Shown piece by piece: positions 24,014 through 33,148 of a stretch of DNA of 64,000 nucleotides. Under the pieces are notes generated by a model, which worked only from the letters and a program-made list of their open reading frames with translations, searched no databases and was not told the origin of the DNA. Made by a program: the position numbers and the translations under genes. The DNA is from FEN-1279 sp964501535 (GTDB lineage: Bacteria > Bacteroidota > Ignavibacteria > Tepidaquicellales > Tepidaquicellaceae): positions 1 to 64,000 of the forward strand of contig CAZCSV010000001.1 in NCBI GenBank assembly GCA_964501535.1, in the 5' to 3' direction. How positions within the stretch are numbered: the first letter of the stretch is position 1; each line of letters begins with the position of its first letter.

Positions 24014-25090
24014 ATGAATAAAATATTTTTTACTGTTGGTCCTACGGAACTTTTCCCCGAGATTAAGAAATATTTAGTTGATGCCGTTAAAGAAAAGATA
24101 TTCTCGATTTCACATAGAAGCAGTGCATTCGAAATGTTGTACGCCCAAACCTTAGATGAACTCAAACAACTGCTTGGTATCCCTGAAGGTTTTTATATTT
24201 TTTATTTTGGCTCGGCTACTGAATGTATGGAAAGAATAATCCAAAACCTTGTTGAAAAAAGAAGTTTTCATTTTATTAACGGGTATTTTGCCGGAAGATT
24301 CTATAATATTGCAAGACAACTGAAAAAAAAACCGATTCAAAAAAAAGCAAACTTGAAATCAGGATTTAAATTTAATAAAATATCTATACCGGATGATATT
24401 GAACTGGTTTGTTTTACCCAAAACGAAACGAGTACCGGGATGATAGTGAATATGGAGGATATATACGCCATTAAAGAAAAATATCCGGATAAGATTGTAG
24501 CTGTTGATGTTGTAACCTCTGTTCCGTATGTTAAAATTGATTTTGATAAAATTGACTGTGCTTTCTTTTCGGTTCAAAAGGGATTTGGCTTGCCTCCTGG
24601 TTTGGGTGTGATGATTGTAAAAAAAGAATGTGTCGAAAAAACAAAATATCTAAGAGATAAGAAAATTAATATCGGCGGTTACTGCAATTTTATTGCTCTT
24701 GCGGAAAATGCAGAAAAATTTCAAACTGCGGTTACTCCCAATATACCTGGCATCTATCTGTTGGGAAAAATATGTAAAATGCTGAATAAAAAGGGAATAA
24801 ATAATATTATTAACGAAACAGAAGAAAAATCAAATCTAATATATGAATTCTTCGAAAAACATAATTATATAAGACCGTTTATCGGTAACGTTAAAAATCG
24901 TTCGAATACTACATTGGTATTTGAAGTCGCAATGGATTCTGAAATAATTATAAGTAAAATTGAAAAAAAGAATTTTGTTATTAGCAGTGGCTATAGGGAT
25001 TTTATAAATTCACAGATAAGAATTGCAAATTTTCCGATGCACAGAATTGAAGATGTAAAAAGATTGCTGAAAGCTTTTAATAGTATATGA
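24014..25090 (+). CDS. serC: Class V aminotransferase, phosphoserine aminotransferase-like
   Basis: This 358-residue PLP enzyme opens with FFTVGPTELFPEI and SISHRSSAFEMLY, both typical of class V aminotransferases. The cofactor lysine is Lys189 in FFSVQKGFGLPPGLG, which resembles the SerC active-site segment, and the length equals SerC (about 360). SerC makes phosphoserine from 3-phosphohydroxypyruvate and glutamate. A general class V transaminase (alanine-glyoxylate type) remains possible because the N-terminal FNAGP motif of classic SerC is replaced by TVGPT. rarA begins inside its last codons (ATGA overlap), so the pair is co-translated although functionally unrelated. Confidence 0.62.
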   Translation: MNKIFFTVGPTELFPEIKKYLVDAVKEKIFSISHRSSAFEMLYAQTLDELKQLLGIPEGFYIFYFGSATECMERIIQNLVEKRSFHFINGYFAGRFYNIARQLKKKPIQKKANLKSGFKFNKISIPDDIELVCFTQNETSTGMIVNMEDIYAIKEKYPDKIVAVDVVTSVPYVKIDFDKIDCAFFSVQKGFGLPPGLGVMIVKKECVEKTKYLRDKKINIGGYCNFIALAENAEKFQTAVTPNIPGIYLLGKICKMLNKKGINNIINETEEKSNLIYEFFEKHNYIRPFIGNVKNRSNTTLVFEVAMDSEIIISKIEKKNFVISSGYRDFINSQIRIANFPMHRIEDVKRLLKAFNSI

Positions 25091-26403
25091 ATGATTTGTT
25101 TGAAATAGAAGATAATATGGATTATCCCCTTGCCGAAAGAAGAAGACCGAAAACACTCGGCGAATTCTCTGGACAAAAGCATCTTGTCGGGGAGGGGAAA
25201 CCTATTAGGCTGATGATAGAAAAAAATGATGTTGTCTCGATGATATTTTGGGGACCTCCTGGCGTTGGTAAAACAACACTCTCTTTGATTATTGCAAACT
25301 CTGTGAAGGCTGATTTTATACAGCTTTCGGCTGTCTCGTCAGGCGTTAAGGATGTTAGGGAAGCTATCGAAAGAGCAAAAAAAAATCAGAAGTATTATCA
25401 GAAGAAAACAATATTATTTATCGATGAAATACATCGCTTTAACAAAGCACAGCAGGATTCATTGCTGCATAGCGTGGAAAAGGGATTGATTGTATTAATC
25501 GGTGCAACTACTGAAAATCCTTCGTTTGAAGTAATTTCACCGTTACTCTCGAGGTGCAGGGTTTATATACTTGAAGAACTAAATAAAAATGATTTTGAAA
25601 AGATTATTGATAATGCTTTACAAAATGATGAATTATTAAAACAGGATAAAATATTTATCCCCGACAGGAATTTTTTAATCAGACTTTCGAACGGAGATGC
25701 CAGAAGATTATTAAACGGAATTGAGCTAGCGTTAAAACTTTGTATTAAGAACAAAGATGGGGTAGCCATTTTAACAAATGAGATTTTAAAAGAGGCATTT
25801 CAATCCAATTATATAAAGTACGATAAAAACCAGGAAGAGCATTACAATATTATTTCCGCTTTTATAAAAAGCATCAGAGGAAGCGACCCTGACGCGGCAG
25901 TATACTGGCTTGCAAGAATGCTCAAAGGCGGTGAGGATCCAAAATTTATTGCAAGGAGAATGATTATTCTCGCTTCCGAAGATATCGGAAATGCTGACCC
26001 CTATGCTCTTACTCTTGCTACAAATGTGTTTACTGCTGTAAATTATATCGGGATGCCTGAGGCACGAATAATACTTGCACAGGGAGCTACTTATCTCGCT
26101 TCCTGCCCTAAAAGTAATGCTTCTTATATGTCAATCGAAAATGCGTCTGCCGATGTTAATGATTTGCCCGCTTACAATGTCCCGATGCATTTGAGAAATG
26201 CACCTACAAAACTTATGAAGGAACTTGGGTATCACGAAGGATATAAATACGCACATTCATTTGAAAAACATTTCGTTGATATGCAATATCTTCCCGATGA
26301 ATTGAAAGATAAGATTTATTATCTTCCTGCTGAAATTGGAACTGAAGGAAAAATTAAAAAGAGATTAAATGATTTGTGGAAAAAGAAAAGAAGAGATTTA
26401 TAG
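25087..26403 (+). CDS. rarA: Replication-associated recombination protein RarA (MgsA)
   Basis: The 438-residue AAA+ ATPase of the clamp-loader/RuvB clade acts at stalled replication forks. Walker A is GPPGVGKTT (56-64), Walker B FIDEIHRFNKAQQD (from 111), sensor 1 GATTENPSF and sensor 2 region DARRLLNGIE. The C-terminal tetramerisation domain contains SIRGSDPDAAVYWLARML and GGEDPKFIARRMI, strongly conserved in the family. Length is normal (about 440). It overlaps the aminotransferase by 4 bp upstream and, at its end, runs into the convergent tlpA-like gene so that the two stop codons overlap by 6 bp. Confidence 0.95.
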   Translation: MNDLFEIEDNMDYPLAERRRPKTLGEFSGQKHLVGEGKPIRLMIEKNDVVSMIFWGPPGVGKTTLSLIIANSVKADFIQLSAVSSGVKDVREAIERAKKNQKYYQKKTILFIDEIHRFNKAQQDSLLHSVEKGLIVLIGATTENPSFEVISPLLSRCRVYILEELNKNDFEKIIDNALQNDELLKQDKIFIPDRNFLIRLSNGDARRLLNGIELALKLCIKNKDGVAILTNEILKEAFQSNYIKYDKNQEEHYNIISAFIKSIRGSDPDAAVYWLARMLKGGEDPKFIARRMIILASEDIGNADPYALTLATNVFTAVNYIGMPEARIILAQGATYLASCPKSNASYMSIENASADVNDLPAYNVPMHLRNAPTKLMKELGYHEGYKYAHSFEKHFVDMQYLPDELKDKIYYLPAEIGTEGKIKKRLNDLWKKKRRDL

Positions 26404-26877
26404 ATATTTTTTTATTTCCTTTTTGAAATTATTATAGTTGCTTTTACCTAAAATAAATTTTTGATAATTTCCTTCCCTGTCAATAATAAATGTTGCAGGT
26501 ATTCCACCATCCCATTTTTTATCAAAATAATTCATTATCGTATCTGGATTTGAAGAACTTAAATAATAAGTACCGAAATCAACATTATTTTTCCTTAATA
26601 ACGGCAATAGTTTATTTTCAATATCTTCTTTGAAATCGAGAGATACTAAAACCAATTTAAAATTTTTATCCTTGTATTCGTTATTAAGTTTTATCAGGTC
26701 GGGGAATTCCTCTATACATGGCTCACACCAAGTCGCCCAAAAATTAAATAATAAAACCTTGTCTATGTTGTCCTTTCTGATTTTATTTAAATCACTGATA
26801 TCCTTAATATATAAGAGTTCCTGCGTGAAAGCAGTGGATGTATAAAGGAAGAATATGAAAATTATTATTTTATTCAT
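26398..26877 (-). CDS. TlpA/ResA-like exported thioredoxin
   Basis: The 159-residue protein has an N-terminal signal peptide (about 1-18, TSTAFTQ) and a thioredoxin fold. The redox motif is FWATWCEPCIEEFPDL with CxxC, and the cis-proline loop is GGIPATFIIDREG. Exported proteins of this type reduce disulfides in the periplasm or deliver reductant for cytochrome c maturation. It follows 12 bp after another thioredoxin-fold gene and forms a two-gene operon with it. Its last 6 bp overlap the convergent rarA. Function beyond disulfide exchange cannot be stated. Confidence 0.85.
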   Translation of the reverse strand: MNKIIIFIFFLYTSTAFTQELLYIKDISDLNKIRKDNIDKVLLFNFWATWCEPCIEEFPDLIKLNNEYKDKNFKLVLVSLDFKEDIENKLLPLLRKNNVDFGTYYLSSSNPDTIMNYFDKKWDGGIPATFIIDREGNYQKFILGKSNYNNFKKEIKKYL

Positions 26878-26889
26878 CCCTATTGAATT

Positions 26890-27483
26890 TTATCTTTTAA
26901 TTGTACATCCAAATTGCTTGGTGATTTTATTTGTTACTTCTTTCCCTCCGATTATTTCATCGAGTGCATTTCTTAAATCTGTAGATTGAACTTCATCTGC
27001 ATTTTTATTGTCATCTATCCTGCCGTGATAAAGTACAATAAGGCTTTTATCGAGTACAAATACTTCAGGAGTCTTTGTAGCACCGAATAAGTCCGCTACT
27101 ACATTATCATTATCTTTTAACATTGGGAAATGATAATTTTTTTCAATGTGATGTTCTTTTACTCTTTCTACGCTTTCAGTTTTGTTTGAGTTAATACCCC
27201 AAAATACGATATTTTTGGATGTGTAATTATTTACTAACGAATTAATCCTTTCTGTATATGGTTGTACGAACGGACACTCTGTAGCCCAAAACATTATCAC
27301 AATAGCTGTTGCATCTTTATTTTCCGAAAGTATATATGTCTTCCCGTCGTAATTTTCAATTTTGAAATCGGTAGCTTTATCACCTGGTTCGATTGAATAT
27401 GATTTTCCTATTAATAGAAAAAAGGAAATGAGTAATATTTTTATAAATAATTTTTGTCTTTCCATATTAATATGTTTTTTCAT
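26890..27483 (-). CDS. Exported AhpC/TSA-like thioredoxin-fold protein with single active Cys
   Basis: The 197-residue protein has a signal peptide (about 13-30, LIGKSYS) and a thioredoxin-like domain starting at GDKATDFKIENYDGKTY. The active segment is MFWATECPFVQPYTERI: the first cysteine of CxxC is kept, but Val stands where the second would be. TPEVFVLDKS holds the cis-proline. Such CPFV proteins are usually filed as redoxins of unknown role, perhaps peroxiredoxin-like. A further Cys near the C-terminus (FGCTIKR) could act as resolving residue. The start may be Met7. It leads the two-gene operon with the TlpA-like gene. Confidence 0.75.
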   Translation of the reverse strand: MKKHINMERQKLFIKILLISFFLLIGKSYSIEPGDKATDFKIENYDGKTYILSENKDATAIVIMFWATECPFVQPYTERINSLVNNYTSKNIVFWGINSNKTESVERVKEHHIEKNYHFPMLKDNDNVVADLFGATKTPEVFVLDKSLIVLYHGRIDDNKNADEVQSTDLRNALDEIIGGKEVTNKITKQFGCTIKR

Positions 27484-27583
27484 TTATAATTTAATATTTT
27501 TTAAAAAAGTTCCGACAAGAAAGTTAATTAATACTGATGTTGATTACGATTTGGAAAGATGATGGAAAGTGAATATGCCAGGT

Positions 27584-28531
27584 TTATTTTGTCAATTCGG
27601 AAATGTATGCAGGTACTTCAGGCTCTCCCTTAAAAAATTCTCCTCTCTTTCCCATTGTATATGCCCAACGGTGTATCCACGATACTCCGGATTTTTTATA
27701 GAATTCATCCTTCAAATCGTGGTAACATTTATCTGTAAGTGTTTCTTCAATAGAAATAAAAGTGTATCCTTTTTCGAGATACATTTCTAACAGTTCATCG
27801 AAATAGTCGGCATTGAGTAAATTCGCGTGAGTAAGCAGAATATGCTTGACATTATATCCTAATAAACTTACAGACTGTTTCTCATAATAATCCAATACAT
27901 CGCTCATATATTTAACGTAATCTTCCCCGATTTTTTTAACGAGTGAATCGTTTTTACTTGATAGTGCTTTTTCGTACGCCCATGAAAAAATGTAATCCGA
28001 ATTATCGATTGTTACCGGTGCAACTATATAACCCAGCGAATCAAGAAAATATTGCAGCGAATCTGCTTTTTCCTTTGTCTCACCTCTGTGTAATAAAGGG
28101 TGCCTGAAGTATTTTGTACTATTCTTGAAGTTTATATAATTTAAAAAAATCTCGCCACTGATAATATCTTCCTTGAATTCGCTCAAGTAAAGTTTGTTGT
28201 AATCATAATGCGCAAAAGTGTGATTTGCTAATACCATTCCGGAATCTGCCCACTGTTTTAATATATTAATTTTGTTTGTATCGGGTTGACCATTTATGAA
28301 TAATTTCCCCGAATTTACCGAGCCGAGAGCCGTGATGTTATATTTCCTGAAAGTCTTTAACAAATTATCGGTAATGTGTTTTGCTGTCTCGAAGTCTTTG
28401 AAAATCTTTGTAACATATGGTAAATCGTCCACTGTGATGCATATTTCTTTCGTAATACTCTGGGAAAGACATTCGCAGTTATGATACAGGAAGATAAGAA
28501 AAAAAATTTTAAGTATGGATTTTATTTTCAT
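27584..28531 (-). CDS. Exported polysaccharide deacetylase (CE4/NodB family)
   Basis: The 315-residue protein has a signal peptide ending around CECLSQ. NodB motifs are visible: ICITVDDLPY supplies the catalytic Asp pair, NHTFAHYDYN the metal-binding His residues, and YFRHPLLHRG the third motif with Arg and Pro. The NodB fold then continues with DSLGYIVAPVTIDNSDY and HILLTHANLLNADYFDELL. It removes N- or O-acetyl groups from an envelope or environmental glycan; substrate unknown. Three bases separate it from threonine aldolase upstream, but the two have no obvious shared pathway. Confidence 0.83.
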   Translation of the reverse strand: MKIKSILKIFFLIFLYHNCECLSQSITKEICITVDDLPYVTKIFKDFETAKHITDNLLKTFRKYNITALGSVNSGKLFINGQPDTNKINILKQWADSGMVLANHTFAHYDYNKLYLSEFKEDIISGEIFLNYINFKNSTKYFRHPLLHRGETKEKADSLQYFLDSLGYIVAPVTIDNSDYIFSWAYEKALSSKNDSLVKKIGEDYVKYMSDVLDYYEKQSVSLLGYNVKHILLTHANLLNADYFDELLEMYLEKGYTFISIEETLTDKCYHDLKDEFYKKSGVSWIHRWAYTMGKRGEFFKGEPEVPAYISELTK

Positions 28532-28534
28532 TTT

Positions 28535-29557
28535 CTAAAATAATTCTTTGAATTTTTCTGCTGCTTTCTTCACTTCCTCCATGGTTACGTCAAGGTGAAA
28601 TACTGCTCGCAGATTTTCAAAACTACCGGCGGAAATTAAGACACCGCTCTCTTTTAGCTTTGATATTAATTCGGGTTTTGAATATTTTGAATTTGAGAAG
28701 ATAACTATATTTGTGTGAATAAAATTTAAATCTATTTTTATTTGTTCAAGCTTGGAGATTTCTTTGGCAAAATATTTCGCTTTCTCGTGGTCTTCTTTTA
28801 GTCTGTACGTGTTATTTTCAAGAGCGTATAAAGCAGCTGCTGCTATTATCCCCGCCTGCCTCATTCCCCCGCCGATAATTTTTCTCCACTTGTGAGCTGT
28901 TGAAATGAATTCCGAACTTCCGCATAAAATCGAACCGACCGGTGCTCCCAGTCCTTTTGAAAAACAAAATGAAATTGAATCGAAATAAGATGCGTATTCT
29001 TTTACGGAAATTCCTGTCTCCGCTACGGCATTGAATATCCTTGCTCCGTCCATGTGCATTTTAATCCCGTTGTTTCCCGCAAAATCCGAGATTTCTTTTA
29101 TGCTTTCTATCGGATATATAACCCCGCCTGCTCTGTTGTGAGTGTTCTCTATACATATCAATCTTGTCCTTGGAAAATAATATTCCTTTGTTCTCACGAA
29201 TTTTTTTATTTCGTTTAATTGCATAATACCGTTTTCTCCCCTCACCGTCATCATTTGTACATTTGATATCACCGCGGGAGCCGCCGTTTCGTAATTAAAG
29301 ATGTGACATTCCGATTCACAGATTACTTCATCACCTGGTTGTGTGTGTGATTTTAATGCAAGCTGATTTGCCATGCAACCCGAAGCTACGTATAATGCTT
29401 TTTCCTTTCCTGTAATTTCTGCGCATTTCAACTGTAGCTTGTTTACTGTAGGGTCTTCCCCGAATACATCATCACCGACTTCTGCCTCGAACATTGCCTT
29501 GCGCATTGCTAGTGAGGGCTTTGTTATCGTGTCGCTTCTGAGGTCAATGTACTTCAT
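28535..29557 (-). CDS. ltaE: Low-specificity L-threonine aldolase
   Basis: The 340-residue PLP enzyme cleaves L-threonine or L-allo-threonine to glycine and acetaldehyde. It starts with the signature YIDLRSDTITKPSLAMRKAM and EVGDDVFGEDPTV. The PLP lysine is in SFCFSKGLGAPVGS, HMDGARIFNA binds the cofactor ring, and IENTHNRAGGVIYP is also conserved. Length is normal (about 335-345). It would supply glycine, which might feed the amino-acid dehydrogenase at 20137-23355. It is followed 3 bp later by the deacetylase gene; gyrA ends 63 bp upstream. Confidence 0.93.
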   Translation of the reverse strand: MKYIDLRSDTITKPSLAMRKAMFEAEVGDDVFGEDPTVNKLQLKCAEITGKEKALYVASGCMANQLALKSHTQPGDEVICESECHIFNYETAAPAVISNVQMMTVRGENGIMQLNEIKKFVRTKEYYFPRTRLICIENTHNRAGGVIYPIESIKEISDFAGNNGIKMHMDGARIFNAVAETGISVKEYASYFDSISFCFSKGLGAPVGSILCGSSEFISTAHKWRKIIGGGMRQAGIIAAAALYALENNTYRLKEDHEKAKYFAKEISKLEQIKIDLNFIHTNIVIFSNSKYSKPELISKLKESGVLISAGSFENLRAVFHLDVTMEEVKKAAEKFKELF

Positions 29558-29572
29558 TTTGCTTTTATAATC

Positions 29573-29600
29573 GTTCCAGAATCTGCAATAGCAGGGGAAC
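29573..29600 (-). promoter_or_regulatory. Imperfect hairpin just upstream of threonine aldolase start
   Basis: On the minus strand GTTCC (29600-29596) and GGAAC (29577-29573) form an outer helix, and CTGC/GCAG with TATT loop forms the inner one. It ends 16 bp before the ltaE start codon. No T tail follows, so it is not a terminator; it could mask or present the ribosome site between gyrA and ltaE. Confidence 0.3.
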
Positions 29601-29620
29601 TGGGTTTAATAAAAATTTTC

Positions 29621-32089
29621 TTAAAATAACTTTTCCTGATTTTCTTCTTTGTCTTCTTCTACTATTCTTGCAACTGCGGATATTCTGTCATTCTCACTTA
29701 ACCTGATTAACTTTACACCTTGCGCGTTTCTTCCCATTACCCTTATGTCTTTTACTTTTTGCCTTATTAAGATTCCTTTTGATGTAATTATCATCAAATC
29801 ATCTGTATCCGTAACCTCTTTTATCGAGATTAATTTACCTACTTTTTCCGTTGTTTTTACTGTTATGACGCCTTTTCCCCCTCTGTTTGTCACTCTGTAA
29901 TCGGCAAGGTCGCTACGCTTTCCAAAACCTCTGTCCGTTACTACAAGTATCGTTGCACTTGGCCTGATAACCGCTACTAGCCCTATTACAAAATCACCCT
30001 TACCAAGCTTCACACTACGCACTCCCGTCGCTGTCCTTCCCATTTCTCTGACTTGAGATTCGTTAAACCTTATCGCCTGACCACCGTGCGTGCCGATTAC
30101 TAATTCCTGTGAACCATTCGTAAGCTTCACTTCCACAAGCGAATCCCCGTCGTTGATGTTTATAGCATTAATTCCATTTCTTCTTATGTTGGAATAAGAA
30201 TTTAACTTCGTCTTTTTAATTGTACCCATTCTCGTTACCATCGTAACGTATAATTCTGCCTCGAAATCTTTTACTATTACGAAAGATGATATGTTTTCAT
30301 CCTTTTCCTTCTCAATCAGGTTGAGGATTGATTTTCCCCTCGATGCTCTCGTTCCTTCGGGAATGTCATATACTTTTAGCCAGTAGCATTTGCCTCTGTC
30401 AGTGAAAAACATTATATACTGGTGCGTCGAACCGATAAACATATGCTCGATGAAGTCTTCTTCCGAATTCCCGGTGGAAGCCGCAGTGATGCCTTTCCCT
30501 CCTCTTCCCTGTGCTTTGTATGAAGATACTGGGATTCTCTTTATAAATCCCTTGTTTGAAATCGTAATTACCACATCTTCCTCTTTTACAAGCTCCTTCA
30601 TCATCTCGTCATCCGACATTTTCTTCACGTCGTATATTATATTTGTCCTTCTGTCATCTCCGAATTTGTCTCTTAATGCTTTCAGTTCGTCGCTGATAAT
30701 TTCTTTTCTCAAAGATTCGCTTGCCAAAATTCTTTTAAGCCTCTCTATCGTCTTCAACACTTCTTTGTATTCCTCTTCGATTTTCTTTCTCTCCAACCCC
30801 GTAAGCCTCTGCAAACGCATGTCAAGTATTGCTTGTGCCTGAATGTCGGAAAGTTTGAACTTCTTCTTCAGTCCTTCTTTCGCTGTCTGGACATCTTTCG
30901 ATTTCTTTATTAACTTTATTATTTCATCGATGTTGTCTAACGCTATTATGTAACCTTCCAGAATGTGAGCTCTCTTTTCTGCAGCTTCGAGGTCGAATTT
31001 TGAACGCCTTATTATTACCTCGAGCCTGTGATTGATGAAATGCTGCATCATCTGCCTGAGCGTCAGAATCCTTGGTATGCCGTCCACAAGTGAAAGCATT
31101 ATTATTCCAAACGTTGTCTGCATTTGTGTATGCTTGAACAGATTATTTAGCACAACATGCGGATTTGCGTCACGCTTTAATCCTATTACTATTCGCATTC
31201 CGTCTCTGTCGCTTTCGTCGTTAATGGAAGCTATATCATCTATTTTTTTATCTCTTACAAGCATTACTATGTTTTCTATAAGTGTTGCTTTGTTTACCTG
31301 ATAGGGGAGTTCCGATACGATTATATTTTGTTTGCCGTTCTTTTCGGTTTCAATCGATGCCTGTGCCCTTAAAATTAGTTTCCCTCTTCCGGTTTCATAT
31401 GCTTCCTTTACTGCATCATATCCGTATATTATCCCTCCTGTCGGGAAATCTGGTGCTGTTACGTATTTCATAATTTTTTTTACGTCGGCATCAGGATTCT
31501 TTATCAAATAAATAATTCCGTCTACTATCTCGCAAAGATTGTGCGGAGGAATATTCGTTGCCATTCCTACCGCTATCCCGCTTGAACCGTTTACAAGTAA
31601 ATTCGGAATCAGTGACGGCAGCACTGTAGGCTCCTTTAACGTTTCGTCGAAATTCGGAACGAAGTCTACAGTATTCTTCTCAAGGTCTGATAAAATTGTT
31701 TCCGATATTTTCGCAAGCCTTGCTTCAGTGTATCGCATAGCAGCAGGGGAGTCGCCGTCTATCGAACCGAAGTTGCCCTGCCCGTCTACAAGTGGATAAC
31801 GCAGTGAAAAATCCTGTACCATCCTTACCATTGTGTCGTATACGGCTCTGTCTCCGTGCGGATGATATTTACCCAGAACCTCTCCGACTATACGAGCGGA
31901 TTTTTTATATGCACGGTTAGATGCAAGCCCAAGCTCGTTCATCCCGTATAAAACTCTCCTGTGTGCCGGCTTTAACCCGTCCCTTACATCGGGCAACGCT
32001 CGCGATACTATTACTGACATCGAGTAATCAATATAAGATGTCTTCATTTCATCTTCTATATTGACCGGTATTATTTTTTCATTTGGCAT
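29621..32089 (-). CDS. gyrA: DNA gyrase subunit A
   Basis: At 822 residues the protein has the full breakage-reunion domain and the C-terminal beta-pinwheel. ALPDVRDGLKPAHRRVLYG opens the winged helix, and Tyr120 in AAMRYTEARL is the DNA-linking tyrosine. The GyrA box needed for negative supercoiling is present as AQGRGGKGI, which separates it from ParC. In the quinolone region the sequence is HPHGDRAVYDTMVRM: Arg81 (codon AGA, 31849-31847) occupies the position of E. coli Ser83, and Asp85 that of Asp87. The gene is followed by ltaE and preceded by tRNA-Ala on the same strand. It works with GyrB, which is not in the window. Confidence 0.97.
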   Translation of the reverse strand: MPNEKIIPVNIEDEMKTSYIDYSMSVIVSRALPDVRDGLKPAHRRVLYGMNELGLASNRAYKKSARIVGEVLGKYHPHGDRAVYDTMVRMVQDFSLRYPLVDGQGNFGSIDGDSPAAMRYTEARLAKISETILSDLEKNTVDFVPNFDETLKEPTVLPSLIPNLLVNGSSGIAVGMATNIPPHNLCEIVDGIIYLIKNPDADVKKIMKYVTAPDFPTGGIIYGYDAVKEAYETGRGKLILRAQASIETEKNGKQNIIVSELPYQVNKATLIENIVMLVRDKKIDDIASINDESDRDGMRIVIGLKRDANPHVVLNNLFKHTQMQTTFGIIMLSLVDGIPRILTLRQMMQHFINHRLEVIIRRSKFDLEAAEKRAHILEGYIIALDNIDEIIKLIKKSKDVQTAKEGLKKKFKLSDIQAQAILDMRLQRLTGLERKKIEEEYKEVLKTIERLKRILASESLRKEIISDELKALRDKFGDDRRTNIIYDVKKMSDDEMMKELVKEEDVVITISNKGFIKRIPVSSYKAQGRGGKGITAASTGNSEEDFIEHMFIGSTHQYIMFFTDRGKCYWLKVYDIPEGTRASRGKSILNLIEKEKDENISSFVIVKDFEAELYVTMVTRMGTIKKTKLNSYSNIRRNGINAININDGDSLVEVKLTNGSQELVIGTHGGQAIRFNESQVREMGRTATGVRSVKLGKGDFVIGLVAVIRPSATILVVTDRGFGKRSDLADYRVTNRGGKGVITVKTTEKVGKLISIKEVTDTDDLMIITSKGILIRQKVKDIRVMGRNAQGVKLIRLSENDRISAVARIVEEDKEENQEKLF

Positions 32090-32163
32090 ATTTTACTAAC
32101 AATTTATAATCACACCTGTTTACAACAAGTACAATTTATATTAAAAATTTATCTTATACATTA

Positions 32164-32200
32164 AAAAATTCAGAATTCAAAATTCAGAATTCAGAATTGA
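32164..32200. repeat. Short ATTCAGA-type direct repeats next to tRNA-Ala
   Basis: ATTCAGAATTCAAAATTCAG and a further CAGAATTC-type unit follow each other just downstream of the tRNA-Ala gene (in its direction). The units contain the palindrome GAATTC. Purpose unknown. Confidence 0.5.
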
Positions 32201-32207
32201 AAAAACG

Positions 32208-32280
32208 TGGAGCTAACAGGATTCGAACCTGCGACCCCTTCGTTGCGAACGAAGTGCTCTACCAACTGAGCTATAGCCCC
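32208..32280 (-). tRNA. tRNA-Ala (CGC)
   Basis: On the minus strand the acceptor GGGGCTA pairs with TAGCTCC and keeps the G3-U70 wobble that identifies alanine tRNAs, with discriminator A. The anticodon loop TTCGCAA between CTTCG and CGAAG gives CGC, which reads GCG. The T-arm has GGTTCGAATCC. CCA is not encoded. It lies 118 bp upstream of gyrA. Confidence 0.95.
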
Positions 32281-32426
32281 GTATAGCAAAATCCTTTAAA
32301 TCTTACAAATTTAACGATTTTTAACGAGTTAAACAATGTAATGTACTGTGTACATAGTACCAAAAAATTATTCCTCGTCAAATAATTGATAATGTTAGTA
32401 AATATACTAATATAAGTTTGAAGATA

Positions 32427-32789
32427 TTAAATACCGAATAGCAGGTTGCATAAGGCATCAGGCAGGATTCCTCTTGGTGCTGATTTTAGAATAGTTTTTT
32501 CGAAAAACCTGTTTTTGTCTATCCGTGTTTCAAGTGTGTTGTTGTTTCTAAGTGTGACAGTGTCGTTGTATATATGCCACTCGGAATTGTCGGACGATTT
32601 TATGTAGGTGCCGCCGTAACCAATATATGCTGATTTTGTAGATGTGGCGTCTAACGTTGTTTTTAGCGAATTCCAGACCTTAAGAAGTCTTGCCGCTCTC
32701 GTTTTCTCTATTCCCCATACGGGCTGCTTTTCTTCGAAATCAAGCTTTGCCTTGCATACCCACTCTTTTTTTTTACAATTTTCTTTCAA
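32427..32789 (-). CDS. Hypothetical protein, last of a small-gene cluster
   Basis: A 120-residue soluble protein without signal peptide or membrane segment. It has a Lys/Cys-rich start (KENCKKKEWVCKAKLDF), a helix KTRAARLLKVWNSLKTTLD, and then a strand-rich middle with YIGYGGTYIKSSDNSEW and YNDTVTLRNN. The C-terminal SAPRGILPDALCNLLFGI is hydrophobic. I recognise no family, though the codon pattern and smooth secondary-structure rhythm look genuine. It is the fourth of four small genes in a row on this strand. Confidence 0.5.
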   Translation of the reverse strand: MKENCKKKEWVCKAKLDFEEKQPVWGIEKTRAARLLKVWNSLKTTLDATSTKSAYIGYGGTYIKSSDNSEWHIYNDTVTLRNNNTLETRIDKNRFFEKTILKSAPRGILPDALCNLLFGI

Positions 32790-32909
32790 GTATTAATTTT
32801 ATAATTAAAATAATTCAATAAATGTAAATCAGTGAAAAATATACTTAAAACCTTAATATGCATCTAAAATGTATACCCAAAACCACTTCACCGGGATTTA
32901 ATAGTTGTT

Positions 32910-33143
32910 TTAGTTCGGATTATTCGTAAATGTATAGCCGTATTTCCAGCCCTTTTGGTCGTCTACCTCCTTGTATCCGTAGATTTTTATCAGTACTTTC
33001 AACCATTTATTGGCTTCGAGTTCGCTTGCGAAGACTCTCTGCCACCAATCCATAGGTTGCCCGTGCTTCCTTTTTATTACATCCGGGTTATTTGTAAGAC
33101 CTACGTATTTCATTTTTTGAGGGATAATATTTATTTCAAACAT
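32910..33143 (-). CDS. Small protein resembling the core of GIY-YIG-type domains
   Basis: At 77 residues the sequence starts with a strand, KMKYVGLTNNPDVIKRKHG, reminiscent of the GIY-YIG pattern YVGxTxNxxxRxxxH. It then has PMDWWQRVFASELEANKWLK, a layout seen in short predicted GIY-YIG-like proteins. The usual catalytic Glu further downstream is not evident, so nuclease activity is doubtful. It lies 5 bp after the stop of the basic 62-residue gene and belongs to the same run of small genes. Confidence 0.5.
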   Translation of the reverse strand: MFEINIIPQKMKYVGLTNNPDVIKRKHGQPMDWWQRVFASELEANKWLKVLIKIYGYKEVDDQKGWKYGYTFTNNPN

Positions 33144-33148
33144 AATTT

